A stretch of 64,000 bases of DNA from Diogma glabrata (GCA_963693315.1 OY856188.1:1-64000), one strand, 5' to 3'; shown: positions 46,371 to 58,055, numbered from the stretch's first letter. Translations and numbers: made by a program. The notes: generated by a model from the sequence alone, not told the origin.

Positions 46371-47479
46371 GAAAAATGTGGAGTTTTTTCTGACAAAGTT
46401 CCAACCATACCTTTGAATTGAAAAAAATCCAATTACTTCTTTACTTACTTGAGTTTAATTGATCTCAAAAATCCCCAATAAATTTAAATTCCCTTAATGT
46501 AGTCTAATATAAATACAAATAGGACTACAAATTGACCAAGTGTCAGCCATTGATTTCGCATTGATTGCAAACAATCAATACATAACTATACAATCGTGAC
46601 GTTGTAGGTACAGTTTCGATTGATAATCAAATTTCAGTTGGGGATATTCGGCTCGTTGCTGGTTGACTGCCGGAATATTTCGAACTCTATTTTATTATTA
46701 TTTCTTGTCACCATACCAGGAATGAAACTGTTTTGTTGACTTCTGTTTCGTGAGTGAATTTTATGCTATTATATTGGTTGTTTTATATGTTCAAGATTTC
46801 CTCTTTTGAATTTTCTTTGATTTTGGCAAAAACGTGGACCACGTATCGCTACCAAATACGTGGTAAATGTTTGTATTTTGTTCTAAGGTTTATTTCAATA
46901 TTTATTTTCTGTTTAGAAATGTATTATAAAACTAAGACAAAACGATTGTGCTGAAATGGTTGTGTTGTAGGAAAACTATCATAAATAGATCATAACAGAC
47001 AGATCATAAATGTTAAAAAATATATTAAAAGATGCGCAACGAGGATTAACTCAGGTAAATTTCTCAAATACTCTCCATTTAGAAATCAACAATTTTAACT
47101 TTGAGGAAGCGTGTCACATAATCAAGGAATGCCGCTTCATTTATACAATTACATTTTAGTTTTGTTTTGAAATTTTTTTAAGCAAATTTGATTTTTCTCC
47201 TTTTATTTTATGACATTACAAATTTAAATAATAAAATATGAAGGGGCTGAAATCTCAAGGCTTTGAGATATCATATCAAGACTTTGTGTTTGTGTTAAGG
47301 ATTTTTATATAGTTTTCACCAAAAAAGTTTGTACGCGCATTGTTTTTAGTTTTGGCCAGCGATATATATTAAACATCAAACTCTGTGTAAAATTACTATT
47401 TTATCTCTGTGTAGAAGTTTATTACAAAACTAACACGAAACATAAATACATTGCCGAAAAAAAGAAGCCTGATTGAATT
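46371..47479. other. non-coding stretch, no gene seen
   Basis: Ordinary AT-rich sequence. Nothing beyond the lone gagatatcatatcaagactt (47265) related to the 41-kb modules. Confidence 0.5.
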
Positions 47480-48065
47480 GATTTAAAAAAATTCCAAAAA
47501 TTATAATAAAATCAAAAATTCCAACTTTCTTCAAATTCCAAAAATATTCAAGAGAATATTACAAAATGAACAGTTCAAAATTTTTTCAAAAATCATAAAA
47601 TTATTAAAAATTATGATTAAATCATAAATTTAATTTTTTTTTCAAAATTTAAAAATATTCCAAAAATTATTACAAAATCAAAAATTGAAACTGTTTTCGA
47701 AATTACAAACATATTGCAAAAATTATAACAAAATCAAAAATTCAAACTTTTTCCACGATTCTAAAAATTATGATACAATAATGAATTCCAATTTTCTTCA
47801 AAATTTCAAACATATTCAAGAGAATATTACAAAATCAAAACTTGAAACTATTTTCAAAATTCTAAAGAAATTGCAAAAATTATAACAAAATCAAAAATAC
47901 AAACTTTTTTCAAAATTCTAAAAATATTCCAAAAATTATAATAAAATCAAAAATTAAACTTTTTTCAAAACTCTAAAAATTAATTCAAAATGAAAGATTG
48001 AAATTTCAAAATTCTTAAAATATTGCAAAAATTATAACATAATCAAAAATTCAAACTTATTTTCC
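47480..48065. repeat. degenerate ~57-bp A/T-rich tandem repeat
   Basis: Recurring blocks ttcaaaattctaaaaatatt, ccaaaaattataataaaatc, aaaaattcaaacttttttc with variable spacing. About ten diverged copies are visible. The frames seen in it are low-complexity artefacts. Confidence 0.8.
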
Positions 48066-49515
48066 AACTGTTCCTGTTATTCAGAAGTCGTGGAATCACA
48101 CAAAAAGATTACAAAAACAATATCTCCCTCATAATTACAATTCTTTTTAAAAACGACATTTAATCTGCAACAACTTAATATTTTCCAACTGTTCCTATAA
48201 GTTGGAAGCAGTTGAAACTGGATAGAAACATATTCCATGTCCAATTTCATGTTCAATTACATTTCATATCATTCAAATAATTTTACATACTTAATTTTAA
48301 TTTTTCCAAAAAATTGGGTTAAACAATAAATAATTATTCTTTTGACAAACTTGACAGTATTTTTTGACACACTTATAATACAATACTCAAGGTCCTGGTC
48401 TCACATATCAATGCCAAGAATCAAGATTTCTCCACATTCATTGTTACTACTCGTAATCACTTAGAATGAACGTTTTTTAAGCAAAAAATATGCTGATTTT
48501 CGTGTTTTGACACACTTCATGATTTTTTGATACACACTTCTGGTACAGCTATCAAACACATCGTCCTTTCGCCTCTTCTCAGAAAAAAAAATTTTGAAAC
48601 CGCTCCAACGTTTCTAGATTGGACGCCGACCGCAGACAGACCGGCAGAAAAAAATCCTGATGCATTTTTTCGCTTCTCCAATACAAATTTCGGCAATACC
48701 AAACATACCAAATGTTTAGGCATTTTAAAAAAAAATAGCCCTATAGTAATATCCAAAAAACGTATAGAAAAATCTGTTTGGGATCCTAAAACTTTATCTT
48801 CAAAATATGATAGCACATAATACATTATCTATGCAAACCAAAAGAAATTACTATAAATTCATGCCGGCATAACTCCATTTCAGAGCAATAACATAAAAAA
48901 TTCAGAATCTAGGTAGTTTTTTTCATTAGTTCACACCAATGACATACAAAATTTTGATTTTTAAAAAAATCCACAAATAAATGTACATTTTCAAACGAAT
49001 TGCCCAATTAACATATACTGCTGAGTGCTGACATCTAACATTTTAATTTACAATATTTTTATCTGTGAGGAGAGAACATCCTGTTTTTCGATGATATGAT
49101 TTTTCGATGTAATGATTGTATTTAATGCAAAGAATTAAGAGAATAGAGGAAGTGAAATTGATTTTAAAAGTTGAAGCAATTTTTGCACACCAATAAATTG
49201 TTACTAACACACTTGCGTTTTAGTAGAGGCGCCGTAAATATTTCTATTATTGCATTGAATTCCAAATTTAAGCGTATTTTTTCCCCCAAAATTAATATAA
49301 AAAAAAGAGACGCCATTACATAGAAAAGAAAACTACAAATAGAAAAACAACATAAAAAAAATTTTGACAACGTAGACCCGAAGCATTCTATTATTGTTTA
49401 CATTGATTTTAGATTACATTTTTTTCTCAAAAATGTTTAAAAAACTTAACACTTATTAATCGAAAAGTAAATTATAATATCAATATTAGTTATTTATGAT
49501 AAGAAAACCCATCCA
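48066..49515. other. non-coding stretch, no gene assigned
   Basis: A short tract 48527-48825 is open on both strands for about 100 codons and is slightly richer in GC (ggacgccgaccgcagacaga), but neither product resembles a known family and no splice sites support it. The rest is AT-rich without recognised structure. Confidence 0.45.
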
Positions 49516-50057
49516 GTAGCCCTATTCCGGTACATCGTGAAATAGGAATTGAGAAATAAATTATAGCAATTTTTTCCTAACTAGTATTCCGTGTCGCGGG
49601 GAATAACAAATTCGTATTAGAAAATATTTCTTTATTTCATTTATTGCAGTTTTTTCTCAATTCCCAATTCCCAGGGAAATGCCGGAATAGGCGTACTGTA
49701 CGTCTATTCTGGCATTTCCCTGGGAATTGGGAATTGAGAAAATACTGCAATAAATGAAATAAAGAAATATTTTCTAATACGAATTTGTTATTTCCCGTGG
49801 CACGGAATACTAGTTATGAAAAAATTGCTATAATTTATTTCTCAATTCCTATTTCACGATGTACTGGAATAGGACTACTGTACGTCTATTCCTGCATTTC
49901 CCTGGGAATTGGGAATTGAGAAAAAAGTGCAATAAATGAAATAAAGAAAATTTTCTAATACGAAATTGCTATTTCCCGCGGCACGGAATACTAGTTATGA
50001 AAAAATTGCTGTAATTTATTTCTCAATTCCTATTTCACGATGTACAGGAATAGGGCT
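49516..50057. mobile_element. MITE with one inverted and two direct ~185-bp units
   Basis: The ends are inverted: cagtagccctattccggtac at the left, gtacaggaatagggctactg at the right. Inside, unit 1 (about 49516-49690) is the inverse of unit 2 (about 49694-49878), and unit 3 (about 49879-50057) is a direct copy of unit 2. Each unit contains catttccctgggaattggga, attttctaatacgaa and cacggaatactagttatga. Central joints carry ctactgtacgtctattcc. No coding capacity and no clear target duplication. Confidence 0.82.
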
Positions 50058-50204
50058 ACTGTATATGTTTTTGGTAATTTTTACACGTCATTATCACACA
50101 CTTCATATTTAATGTTTTATTATTCAAAATTTTCACTTAATATATTTAATTTTTCTGTAAAATTATTTTTAAATTATAATAAAATCACTAGTATTTCTTA
50201 TATT

Positions 50205-50832
50205 TGGGGCGAACATCAAAACTAAAATCATTTCTCAAAAAAATTTCAAATTTAGCAGGCGATGATTTCGTTAACATTTATTAAAAAAACAAAAACTATT
50301 TTTTTATTTATTCAGATTTTGTTTTGTCCAAATAGTTTCGAGTTCTTAATTTTCGTGTTAAATTAAAAATGTAATTCTCTATGTAAATTATATTTCATCG
50401 CCTCGCCATCAATTTGATTAATACAATAAGACAAATTTCATGTAACTTGTATAATCTATTTATAAATACAATTAAACTCTAAAATGTTATTGTGTTTTGA
50501 GAGAATTTAATTTATATTTGTGCTAATTAATAATGGTTCAAGACCATTAGTGAATGTGGAAGCTAGTGTACCTGAAGAAGTTTGGAAATAAATTTAATTC
50601 ATGATATGGTTGTTACAACAACATTTTATCTGCTGTCTTTTGTGTTTACTTTACGTGAACATTATAATTGTTAAATCATAATGAAGATTCAGCTTAATCA
50701 ACGCATTCAAAGTAACTCATAATATTGGATTCAACATCTCGTATCATCATACTCATCTCCTGAATAATTCAACGCCACTAGCAGCCAGCCTCTATATTAA
50801 AATCTACCTCCATTCAACACAGTATCATCCAA
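50205..50832 (+). repeat. left LTR, 628 bp
   Basis: Starts tggggcgaacatcaaaac and ends agtatcatccaa. It contains a 167-bp segment (after cgtgttaaa) that is absent from the right LTR. Confidence 0.87.
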
Positions 50833-50835
50833 AAC

Positions 50836-50852
50836 TGGTAACCCCGACAATG
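50836..50852 (+). promoter_or_regulatory. primer-binding site of the non-coding LTR element
   Basis: tggtaaccccgacaatg directly after the left LTR; nearly the same as the site of the element at 30530-33455. Confidence 0.7.
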
Positions 50853-52146
50853 AACAAACCTTCCAATGGAGTCAACTTAAAGAAGTATCAAATTTATAAT
50901 TTAATTCATTTTTTCTCTTTCTTAATTTAAATTAGTGCTTGCTTCATTTTGTTTTAACTAATTTAATTTTATTATAATATTTTTTTTTTCACAGCGACAC
51001 AACACTTTTCCCGTATAGTGACCACATATTCTTCCAACTAGTTGTTTCGACTGTTAAGCCATAATCTAGTTTTCTCCTGGCGACACATTCTTCCTTTTTC
51101 TCTCTCCAAATTCTTATTTTTCGGCTTTCAAGCCACCGAAATCCTGCTAATGCGACCATTTTTTTTAAAATTACTTTTTGTCTAGTAATCGATATCATGG
51201 GCCGAAGCTTCACATCTCTTTCCTTCGTAAGACCCACTCCATTCTCCTTAACTTATGGGTCTAAAAAATTTGTTCAAATTTCCTGATTTTTTAATTTCTA
51301 TCCCTAACGTTACCCATATGTTACCATAACATGAACATCTCCTAACGTTAACCATCAATCTGTTGACAAAACAGATATGGTCCTTATGGATATAAAAATC
51401 AGATTTCATATAATTAAGCAGAAACTCCAAATATCTGATCTTAAAGGAATATCCCCTCCCCAACGTTACCCATATGTTTTTACAACATGATCATCTTCTG
51501 ACGTTAACCATTTATCTGTTGACGAACAGGTATGGTTCTTATGGATATTTAAAACGATATTTCGTCGTTAATCAGATATTTCTTCATAAAGCGATCTTTT
51601 TCTATGGTACACGTCTCCAAGGGAAACATTGGTCTCAGTCAACTTTGTACAGTCAGACTTTACCAAACTTGTGTTACCATATGCACTCCTTTGCTTACGC
51701 TAAATTTCTGCTTATTCTTGCTTTTAACAGCTACTTTTCGAAAAATGAACTAATATTCACGTTTGTACATGCTAGTATTGTCTCAGTCAACTTTGTTCTG
51801 TCAGACATTCAGCATCACCGACGTTACTTTTCTGCTTCTGGTATTTTAAACGCACTTTTTAACCTATGGTACACATCTCCACAAATATTGGTCTCAGGCA
51901 GCTCAGCTCTGTCAGACCTATATCTCCACTCGTGTTACCATAACTCCATAATTGTTCGTTTCTTTTTTTTTCTTTGCAGAACTATAAATTCGTAAGACCC
52001 ATAATTTTTTCTCCACCAAATGGTATCGTTTTCTAAACAATATCTCCAAACTTTTTCTTATTCGCTACAACTACTTAAGCAAAACTCTTTCCTTCTTTCC
52101 TCATCAACTTTACTTAATTTCTTCGATGGCACTTGGGGGGGAGTGT

Positions 52147-52607
52147 TGTGGCGAACATCAAAACTAAAATCATTTCTCAAAAAAAATTCAAATTTAGCAG
52201 GCGATGATTTCGTTAACATTTATTAAAAAAACAAAAACTATTTTTTTATTTATTCAGATTTTGTTTTGTCCAAACAGTTTCGAGTTCTTAATTTTCGTGT
52301 TAAAAAAATGGTTCAAGACCATTAGTGAATGTGGAAGCTAGTGTACCTGAAGAAGTTTGGAAATAAATTTAATTCATGATATGGTTGTTACAACAACATT
52401 TTATCTGCTGCCTTTTGTGTTTACTTTACGTGAACATTATAATTGTTAAATCATAATGAAGATTCAGCTTAATCAACGCATTCAAAGTAACTCATAATAT
52501 TGGATACAACATCTCGTATCATCATACTCATCTCTTGAATAATTCAACGCCACTAGCAGCCAGCCTCTATATTAAAATCTACTTCCATTCAACACAGTAT
52601 CAACCAA
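52147..52607 (+). repeat. right LTR, 461 bp
   Basis: Starts tgtggcgaacatcaaaac and ends agtatcaaccaa. It matches the left LTR on both sides of a missing 167-bp internal segment, with a handful of base differences. Confidence 0.87.
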
Positions 52608-52833
52608 ATATTAATTATAAATTCGTCAAAATATCACCACGATAAATATTAGAAACAATTTTATTAAAACCAAATTATAACCAAGCTAAGCAATGTTTAC
52701 AAATTTTGTTTTTGACAATTTAGACCCAAAGAATTGAAGATAAAAAAGAGAGAAGAGAGAAAAAACGGCTTCAAATATTTTTGTGTATATATACAGTAGT
52801 TTCATTTCCTTAGTCTCTTAATTCTTTGATTTA

Positions 52834-53408
52834 GGGCCATATCGACAAACCAAACTAAAATTGCAACTACAACTAAAGTGTCAGTTTTGGTATTTTTAAA
52901 CCACATTAAATCATCAGTTTTAAATGCAGATTAAAGTTGTAGTTGCAGATTTAGTCATGGATATCGGTGATTAAATTTACACTTACAATTAACGGTTAAA
53001 ATTCGATGATAGATTTTTTTAAATCAATACGTTGTCAAATAATATTTTATAATAAAATGTTTTGAAACATTAACATAAATATGTATTTCAATTGTGTTCT
53101 TTATAAAAATTCTAAATAATTGAAAACTCTAAATAATTGTTAATCTTGCAAATCAATATTGTATTTAAGTTTTTTTTACTATAGTTACATTATTATTAAT
53201 ATTGCAATAAATTTTAGTACATAATTACTGATTTCTAATTATTGCTGTGTTCGAAAAATTATAGTTTTAAATTACGTTTAAAAATACCATCAAAATCTCA
53301 ACTAAATTCGTAGTTTTAATGTGGTTTAAAAATACCAGTTTTGAACATCAATTTCGAAAAAACTGTGACTACAACTAAAAGTTGTAGTTGCGTCTGTCGA
53401 TATGGCCC
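52834..53408. mobile_element. PIF/Harbinger-like MITE, TIR GGGCCATATCGACA
   Basis: A 575-bp non-coding element with terminal gggccatatcgaca (52834) and its complement (53395-53408), flanked by TTA on both sides (52831-52833 and 53409-53411). Subterminal caactacaac and ttggtatttttaaaccacat blocks are also inverted between the ends. This is a third sequence family in the window with the same TTA duplication. Confidence 0.85.
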
Positions 53409-53417
53409 TTAATGTAA

Positions 53418-53690
53418 TAATGATATTTCGATGATATGATTTTTTATTCAATTTTACGTATTTCGATGGTATGATTTTTCGATGGTATGATATTTTCAGT
53501 AAATCGAAAAAAATTCTGTGTAACGATTTTTCGATTCAATGACTTTTCGACAGTGTGAACTTTCGGTGTTATGATTTTCGAAGTTGCGATTTTCGGTTGT
53601 TTGAGTTTTCGATAGTATGATTTTTATTTTTTAATTTATTGCTATTTTTCGAAGTAACGATTTTCGATGGTACGATTTTTCGATGATATG
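53418..53690. repeat. degenerate minisatellite of tttcgatggtatgat
   Basis: About a dozen variants of tttcgat(g)(g/a)tatgatt follow one another with irregular spacing, some as ttttcgaagttgcgat. It lies just upstream of the first Zw10 exon seen. Confidence 0.8.
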
Positions 53691-53704
53691 GCACGATCCG
53701 AAAA

Positions 53705-53793
53705 TATATGGCAAATAGTTCTTCCCAATCATATTTATAACCAGACAATGGGCACTTTAATCAACGATTTTTTACATGTTGTTGTAGCGACGG
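53705..53793 (+). CDS. Zw10: Zw10 internal exon
   Basis: The plus strand reads IWQIVLPNHIYNQTMGTLIN then DFLHVVVAT. The VLP..IY...MGTL pattern is a hallmark near the C-terminal third of Zw10, the RZZ-complex kinetochore protein that also acts in Golgi-ER tethering. A possible donor gtttgg follows at 53794; it is weak. The acceptor could not be fixed because the sequence upstream is minisatellite. Upstream exons lie outside this stretch or are unrecognised. The 3.5-kb foldback element begins 12 bp downstream. Confidence 0.65.
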
Positions 53794-54083
53794 GTTTGGT
53801 GCTAGTCTTCCCCCGAAAAAAACGCCTAGGCGTTGTAGACAAATAGAACGCCTACCCTGCGTTTTATTCAAATAAAACGATATATTGAATTATGCATACA
53901 AACTAATTTTTTTTAAGGCATTCACTACATGTATGATAAATAATATCATACGTATTTTGATTTTTACATGAAAGCAATTGATTTTTGACAGAGAGAAAAC
54001 TCGAAATCTCTTTTTGACTATTTCAAAAACTGCAAAATCAGTTTAGAACCGTTCGTTACGTGGCTAACTAGTATTATAAGCGA

Positions 54084-54175
54084 TACCATCCTAGAAATTG
54101 AAGCCAATCTAAATGATCTTATCGACGAGAACGACAACACCAAGGTCCATGAAGTGTATTCGACATCATGTAGTA
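54084..54175 (+). CDS. possible Zw10 exon inside the foldback element
   Basis: A short frame reads SDTILEIEANLNDLIDENDN then TKVHEVYSTSCSIV. The expected Zw10 order after MGTL... is an L-E-D-I acidic segment and then L-Y-S-L, which this loosely resembles, and the location between two Zw10 exons fits. However, it lies inside the inverted ends of the foldback, identity is low and splice sites are not clear, so this could be chance. Confidence 0.25.
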
Positions 54176-54389
54176 TTGTAGCTTTTGCAAACTAGAAGAT
54201 GTCAACATTACTGTTGTGGAAGTGGACAACAATTGTATAATGAACGATTAATGTTTATGGGTCATTCTTTTACAAACCGGACACCTTTCAGACCGACACA
54301 TTTTTGATTTGGCTGAAATTTTTCGTAGGGACTTTGTATCGAAAAAATTTTCTATTAAAACGTATATTTAATTAAAGAAGAAATGAGTT

Positions 54390-55393
54390 TTAGACCGGGA
54401 GGCAGCGTTGCAAATGAAAAAGTCATTTGATGCCGGTTGATTTTTATTTATTTTAATTAATTAACTCCAGCTGATGATAAATTTGGCGGTCAGCTGCTAA
54501 AGTAGTGGGGGGTGTGGTTGTGGGAGACTTTTAAACTGGTAAAAAAAACGAATTCCAGAAGTAATTTGATGCCACTTCAAAATTTGTATGATGCATGTTT
54601 ACACCATAACAATTGAAAAAAAAGTCGTCAGCTGATTGGCGGATGGGGGATTATACGTCAGCTCCTCGTATACATCAATATAAAAATGCAATATAGTCAA
54701 GACCTTTCTGCATAGGATCTTGATGAAACTTTGGCAAATGATCCAGGTTCACTTGAAAATGGAAAATCTGAATTCATTTTAAATTTGGACAAAATGGCGG
54801 GGGTCTCCCGAACACCTCTAAGTTTAAATCTTCAATAACTTCTAATCCCGACTTATGATCTTATGGAAACTTGGTATATAAATTTTTAATACTGTTTCCA
54901 ATATTTCTGCGTACTAACTTCCGGTTTGACACTTCCGGTTAAAAAGTTTTTTTTCCAGGTGTTTATCCCTACTGTAGCCTACAATTACCGATCGATTTTC
55001 ATGAAACGTTGGTAAACGCTTTCAAGTGACATGAAAAACATTTTGTTAGCTTTTGGATTACATTGGATAAAGGGTTGGGGGGTCCACCATACAACAGATG
55101 GTTTTTTCCACAATGTTTTTTATGTTTGTTGGGAGCATAAAACATTCATTCGGGAATGAATTTTGACGACACTTTGGAAAAAGATGCAAATATGTATGGC
55201 AAGAAACTGATTAGTTTTTGAGCGATAGTGAGCCAAGTTGTGAGGGGTCACCCAAACACCTGTTTTTTTTAAAGCTTAATAACATATGCACCTGATAATC
55301 GAATTGGATGAAACTTGGTACATAAACATTTGGTACGGTTCACAAAAGTTCTGCATCCCAACTTCCGGTTTTTCATTTCCGGTAAAAATGTTT
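54390..55393. repeat. left arm of the giant inverted repeat
   Basis: It begins agaccgggaggcagcgttg and ends ttccggtaaaaatgttt. It pairs with 55748-56750, with scattered mismatches and small indels. Landmarks mirrored in the other arm include cgtcagctgattggcggatg, agtcaagacctttctgcata, gggttggggggtccaccata and cattcattcgggaatgaatt. Confidence 0.92.
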
Positions 55394-55747
55394 GGTATTC
55401 CCAACAAACATTGCAACAATGGTGACACAATAAGCAGGTGTTCGGGAGGCCCTCCACCACTTATCTCAATATTGTCCAAAAACTAATCAGTTTTTTTGTC
55501 ATTTAAGTCTCCATATTTTTTCAAAGTGTCACTAAAATTGATTAATGAATGAAGTCTGTATGCTCCCAACAAACTTTAAAAACCAAGTGCGAAAAGTCAG
55601 CAGATGTATGGTAGACGGCCCACCACTTTGATCAAAGTGTCCCAAAAGATGATAATTATTTTTCACTAATTGAAACTTTTTCCATAAGTTTCATCATAAT
55701 CACTTCATTATTGTAGGCAGTGAAAAAACTTCAAAAAATTACGAACC

Positions 55748-56750
55748 AAAATTTTTTACCGGAAATGAAAAGCCGGCAGTTGGGATGCAGAACTGTTGTG
55801 AACCGTACCAAATGTTTATGTACTAAGTTTCATCCAATTCGATTATCAGGTACAAATGTTATTAAGCTTTAAAAAAAACAGGTATTTGGGGGACCCCCCA
55901 CCACTTTGTTCACTATCGCTAAAAAACTAATCAGTTTCTTGCCATACATATTTGCATCTTTTTCCAAAGTGTCGTCAAAATTCATTCCCGAACGAATGTT
56001 TTATGCTCCCAACAAACATAAAAAACATGGTGGAAAAAACCATCTGTTGTATGGTGGACCCCCCAACCCTTTATCCAATGTAATCCAAAAGCTAACAAAA
56101 TGTTTTTCATGTTACTTGAAAGCGTTTACCAACGTTTCATGAAAATCGATCGGTAATTGTAGGCTACAGTAGGGATAAATACCTGGAAAAAAAACTTTTT
56201 AACCGGAACTGTCAAACCGGAAGTTGGTACGCAGAAATATTGGAAACAGTACTAAAAATTTATATACCAAGTTTCCATAAGATCATAAGTCGGGATTAGA
56301 AGTTATTGAAGATGTAAATTTAGAGGTGTTCGGGAGACCCCCCGCCATTTTGTCCAAATTTAAAATTAATTCAGATTTTCCATTTTCAAGTGAACCTGGA
56401 TCATTTGCCAAAGTTTCATCAAGATCCTATGCAGAAAGGTCTTGACTATATTGCATTTTTATATTGATGTATACGAGGAGCTGACGTATAATCCCCCATC
56501 CGCCAATCAGCTGACGACTTTTTTTTCAATTGCTATGGTGTAAACATGCATCATACAAATTTTGAAGCGGCATCAAATTACTTTTGGAATTCGTTTTTTT
56601 TACCAGTTTAAAACTCCCCCACAACCACACCCCCCGCAAGTCTGACGGCTGACTCTTATTTTCTACATCACAAATAATTAATCTATCTATAAAAATTAAA
56701 TTCAATCGGCGTCAAATCACTAACCAAAATGCAACGCTGCCTCCCGGTCT
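55748..56750. repeat. right arm of the giant inverted repeat
   Basis: Starts aaattttttaccggaaatga and ends caacgctgcctcccggtct. It is the inverse of 54390-55393. The spacer between the arms also carries right-arm-like pieces (atgctcccaacaaac at 55560-55575). Confidence 0.92.
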
Positions 56751-57389
56751 ATTTTGCTGTTAGAAATAAATTGATTTTTCTAGCGCGGGACGACAAAAAT
56801 TTATTTCAAACGTTAAAAATAATAAAAAATTAAATCTGTACATATTTGATTGTGTCTAAATTTTCGATTTTGGTTGTATATTTTTTAAATGCTAAAAAAT
56901 TGCTTTTTCTGTTGTTTTGGCTCTACTACTTATGATTCACTGAATATTAGACCAATTAGCTACAATCAATTCCTTCAGCAATTCAATCGATTGGAAAGTG
57001 GCTAATAACACCGGCACAAACTCTTTATTAAAATTGAATAAATTTTTCGGTTTAAAATTGGATACAGAATAAAATGGCAATGTACAACACATACAAAACC
57101 ATATAACCATATACAGATCACCTGAACTACTAACTTATGTTTTATTTACAACAAAAGTTTTAATTAAATTTAAATTTTTTAAAAAATCGCTTACTTCGAA
57201 AAGTGGCGTTCTATTCGAGATAGCGTTCTATTTGAAACAGCGTTCTATTCGAATAATTATATCACTTTTTAAGAAAATCGAAAAATTGTTCACCCTCGAA
57301 CACAACGCCTAGGCGTTGTTTTCGAGGGAAGACGGTAGTCCTCCGACTCCATGTCCAGGTTCAGGAACTCTGCTACTGCTCTTGGGCGG

Positions 57390-57648
57390 AAATTATTCAA
57401 TTATAATTGAACGAGCTCTATCAAATTTTAAAGATCCATTAGATATTTCCATTCATGTTAAAAATTGGATGAAAATAATACAATTGAAAATGATTTTGAA
57501 CGCATCTTTAATGGAAATAACCGAATCATGGTCAGAACGAAAAGGCCCACTTGCTCTAAATTGGAAACCCGAAGAGGTAAAACATTTAATTCGCGCTTTA
57601 TTTCAAAATATTGATCGAAGAGCAAATGTATTATCATTAATTATGTAA
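57390..57648 (+). CDS. Zw10: Zw10 terminal exon
   Basis: Frame from about GGNYSIIIERALSNFKDPLD through HVKNWMKIIQLKMILNASLM, EITESWSERKGPLALNWKPE and EVKHLIRALFQNIDRRANVL to a TAA at 57646-57648. The order K-W-M, L.ASL.EI, GPLA, EV..LIRALFQN..RR matches the Zw10 C-terminus. The protein recruits dynein/dynactin to kinetochores in the Rod-Zw10-Zwilch complex. The exact 5' boundary is uncertain: the frame runs on upstream to 57316 but that part does not resemble Zw10. A polyadenylation signal follows 14 nt after the stop. Confidence 0.78.
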
Positions 57649-57662
57649 ACAAAAGTGCGTTC

Positions 57663-57668
57663 AATAAA
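57663..57668 (+). terminator. AATAAA polyadenylation signal of Zw10
   Basis: A canonical hexamer 14 nt after the Zw10 stop codon. The spacing is short but plausible in compact insect 3' ends. Confidence 0.6.
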
Positions 57669-57844
57669 TTCATTTATATTATTTTTGTGTGAATGATTTC
57701 GATTTTCGAATGATGCAGTAATTGCTCAAAGTCAATAAACCCAAATAAATAAAATGAAATTTACTTACTCGTCTGTTGATTAATTATTTGAGGCTTGTCT
57801 TTATATCTTTTATTAAAGTGGTGTGACGCGAAAAGTTTGTAGAC

Positions 57845-58055
57845 TAAGGTAAAATCGATTTGATCTCTTCAGATGCCCACCAGTTCATCCATAGTAAATT
57901 TATAAAAAATAGTCAAATCAGCAACATTTCTTCTGTGCTGCAAGGAATAAAGTTCTTTAGTATGATGAGTTGAGTTTAATAGCTCTTCGCTGCACAGAAT
58001 CAAGACATTTTAAACTACTAAAATAAACTCCACCATGTTAGAACAATATTCCATA
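57845..58055 (-). mobile_element. Jockey-2 family fragment (RT thumb region)
   Basis: It matches 18836-19055 in the same orientation: aaaatcgatttgatctcttc, agtcaaatcagcaacattt, tgctgcaagga, cagaatcaagaca and gaacaatattccat occur in order with many small differences and indels. It is a decayed internal fragment with no intact frame. Confidence 0.82.

Larger units (their letters stand above)
50205..52607 (+). mobile_element. non-coding LTR retrotransposon, 2.4 kb
   Basis: Left LTR 50205-50832 and right LTR 52147-52607, flanked by a 5-bp duplication ATATT (50200-50204 and 52608-52612). A primer-binding site tggtaaccccgaca follows the left LTR and a purine tract (cttggggggga) precedes the right LTR. 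The interior is only 1.3 kb and shows no gag, protease, RT or integrase motif in any frame. It holds its own imperfect repeats: cgttacccatatgtt with gttgac...cagatatggt at about 51306-51390 and again at 51461-51545, and ggtctcagtcaactttgt-type motifs near 51632, 51780 and 51892. It must have been mobilised by an autonomous partner. Confidence 0.88.
53805..57333. mobile_element. 3.5-kb foldback element with ~1-kb inverted arms
   Basis: The ends are inverted: gtcttcccccgaaaaaaacg at the left; the complement of the right end reads gtcttccctcgaaaacaacg. Both contain the perfect palindrome aacgcctaggcgtt (53821-53834 and 57304-57317) and aatagaacgcc motifs. Inside, 54390-55393 and 55748-56750 are inverted copies of about 1 kb around a ~354-bp spacer. 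Each arm is built from two related modules with cttccggt pairs, gaaacttggta and ggggtc(t/a)ccc. No transposase frame is present. It separates two Zw10 exons; TAGTC near both boundaries may be a target-site trace but is not adjacent to the inverted ends. Confidence 0.85.

Noticed and set aside
48517..48825. Overlapping ~100-codon frames on opposite strands
   Set aside because: No recognisable family on either strand, no splice or start context, and mirrored openness suggests base-composition effects.
50989..51463. Minus-strand frames in the LTR element interior
   Set aside because: Antisense to the element, short, and without motifs.
51474..51995. 173-codon plus-strand frame inside the non-coding LTR element
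   Set aside because: It contains internally repeated motifs, resembles no gag or other retroelement protein, and has aromatic-rich low-complexity character. Kept as part of the element only.
53805..57333. Clear target-site duplication for the giant foldback
   Set aside because: TAGTC occurs near both ends but not directly next to the inverted termini, so it was not accepted as proof of the insertion boundary.
57316..57389. Upstream Met and Pro/Gly-rich extension of the Zw10 terminal exon
   Set aside because: The first part lies in the inverted end of the foldback and does not resemble Zw10; the true exon start is probably further in.
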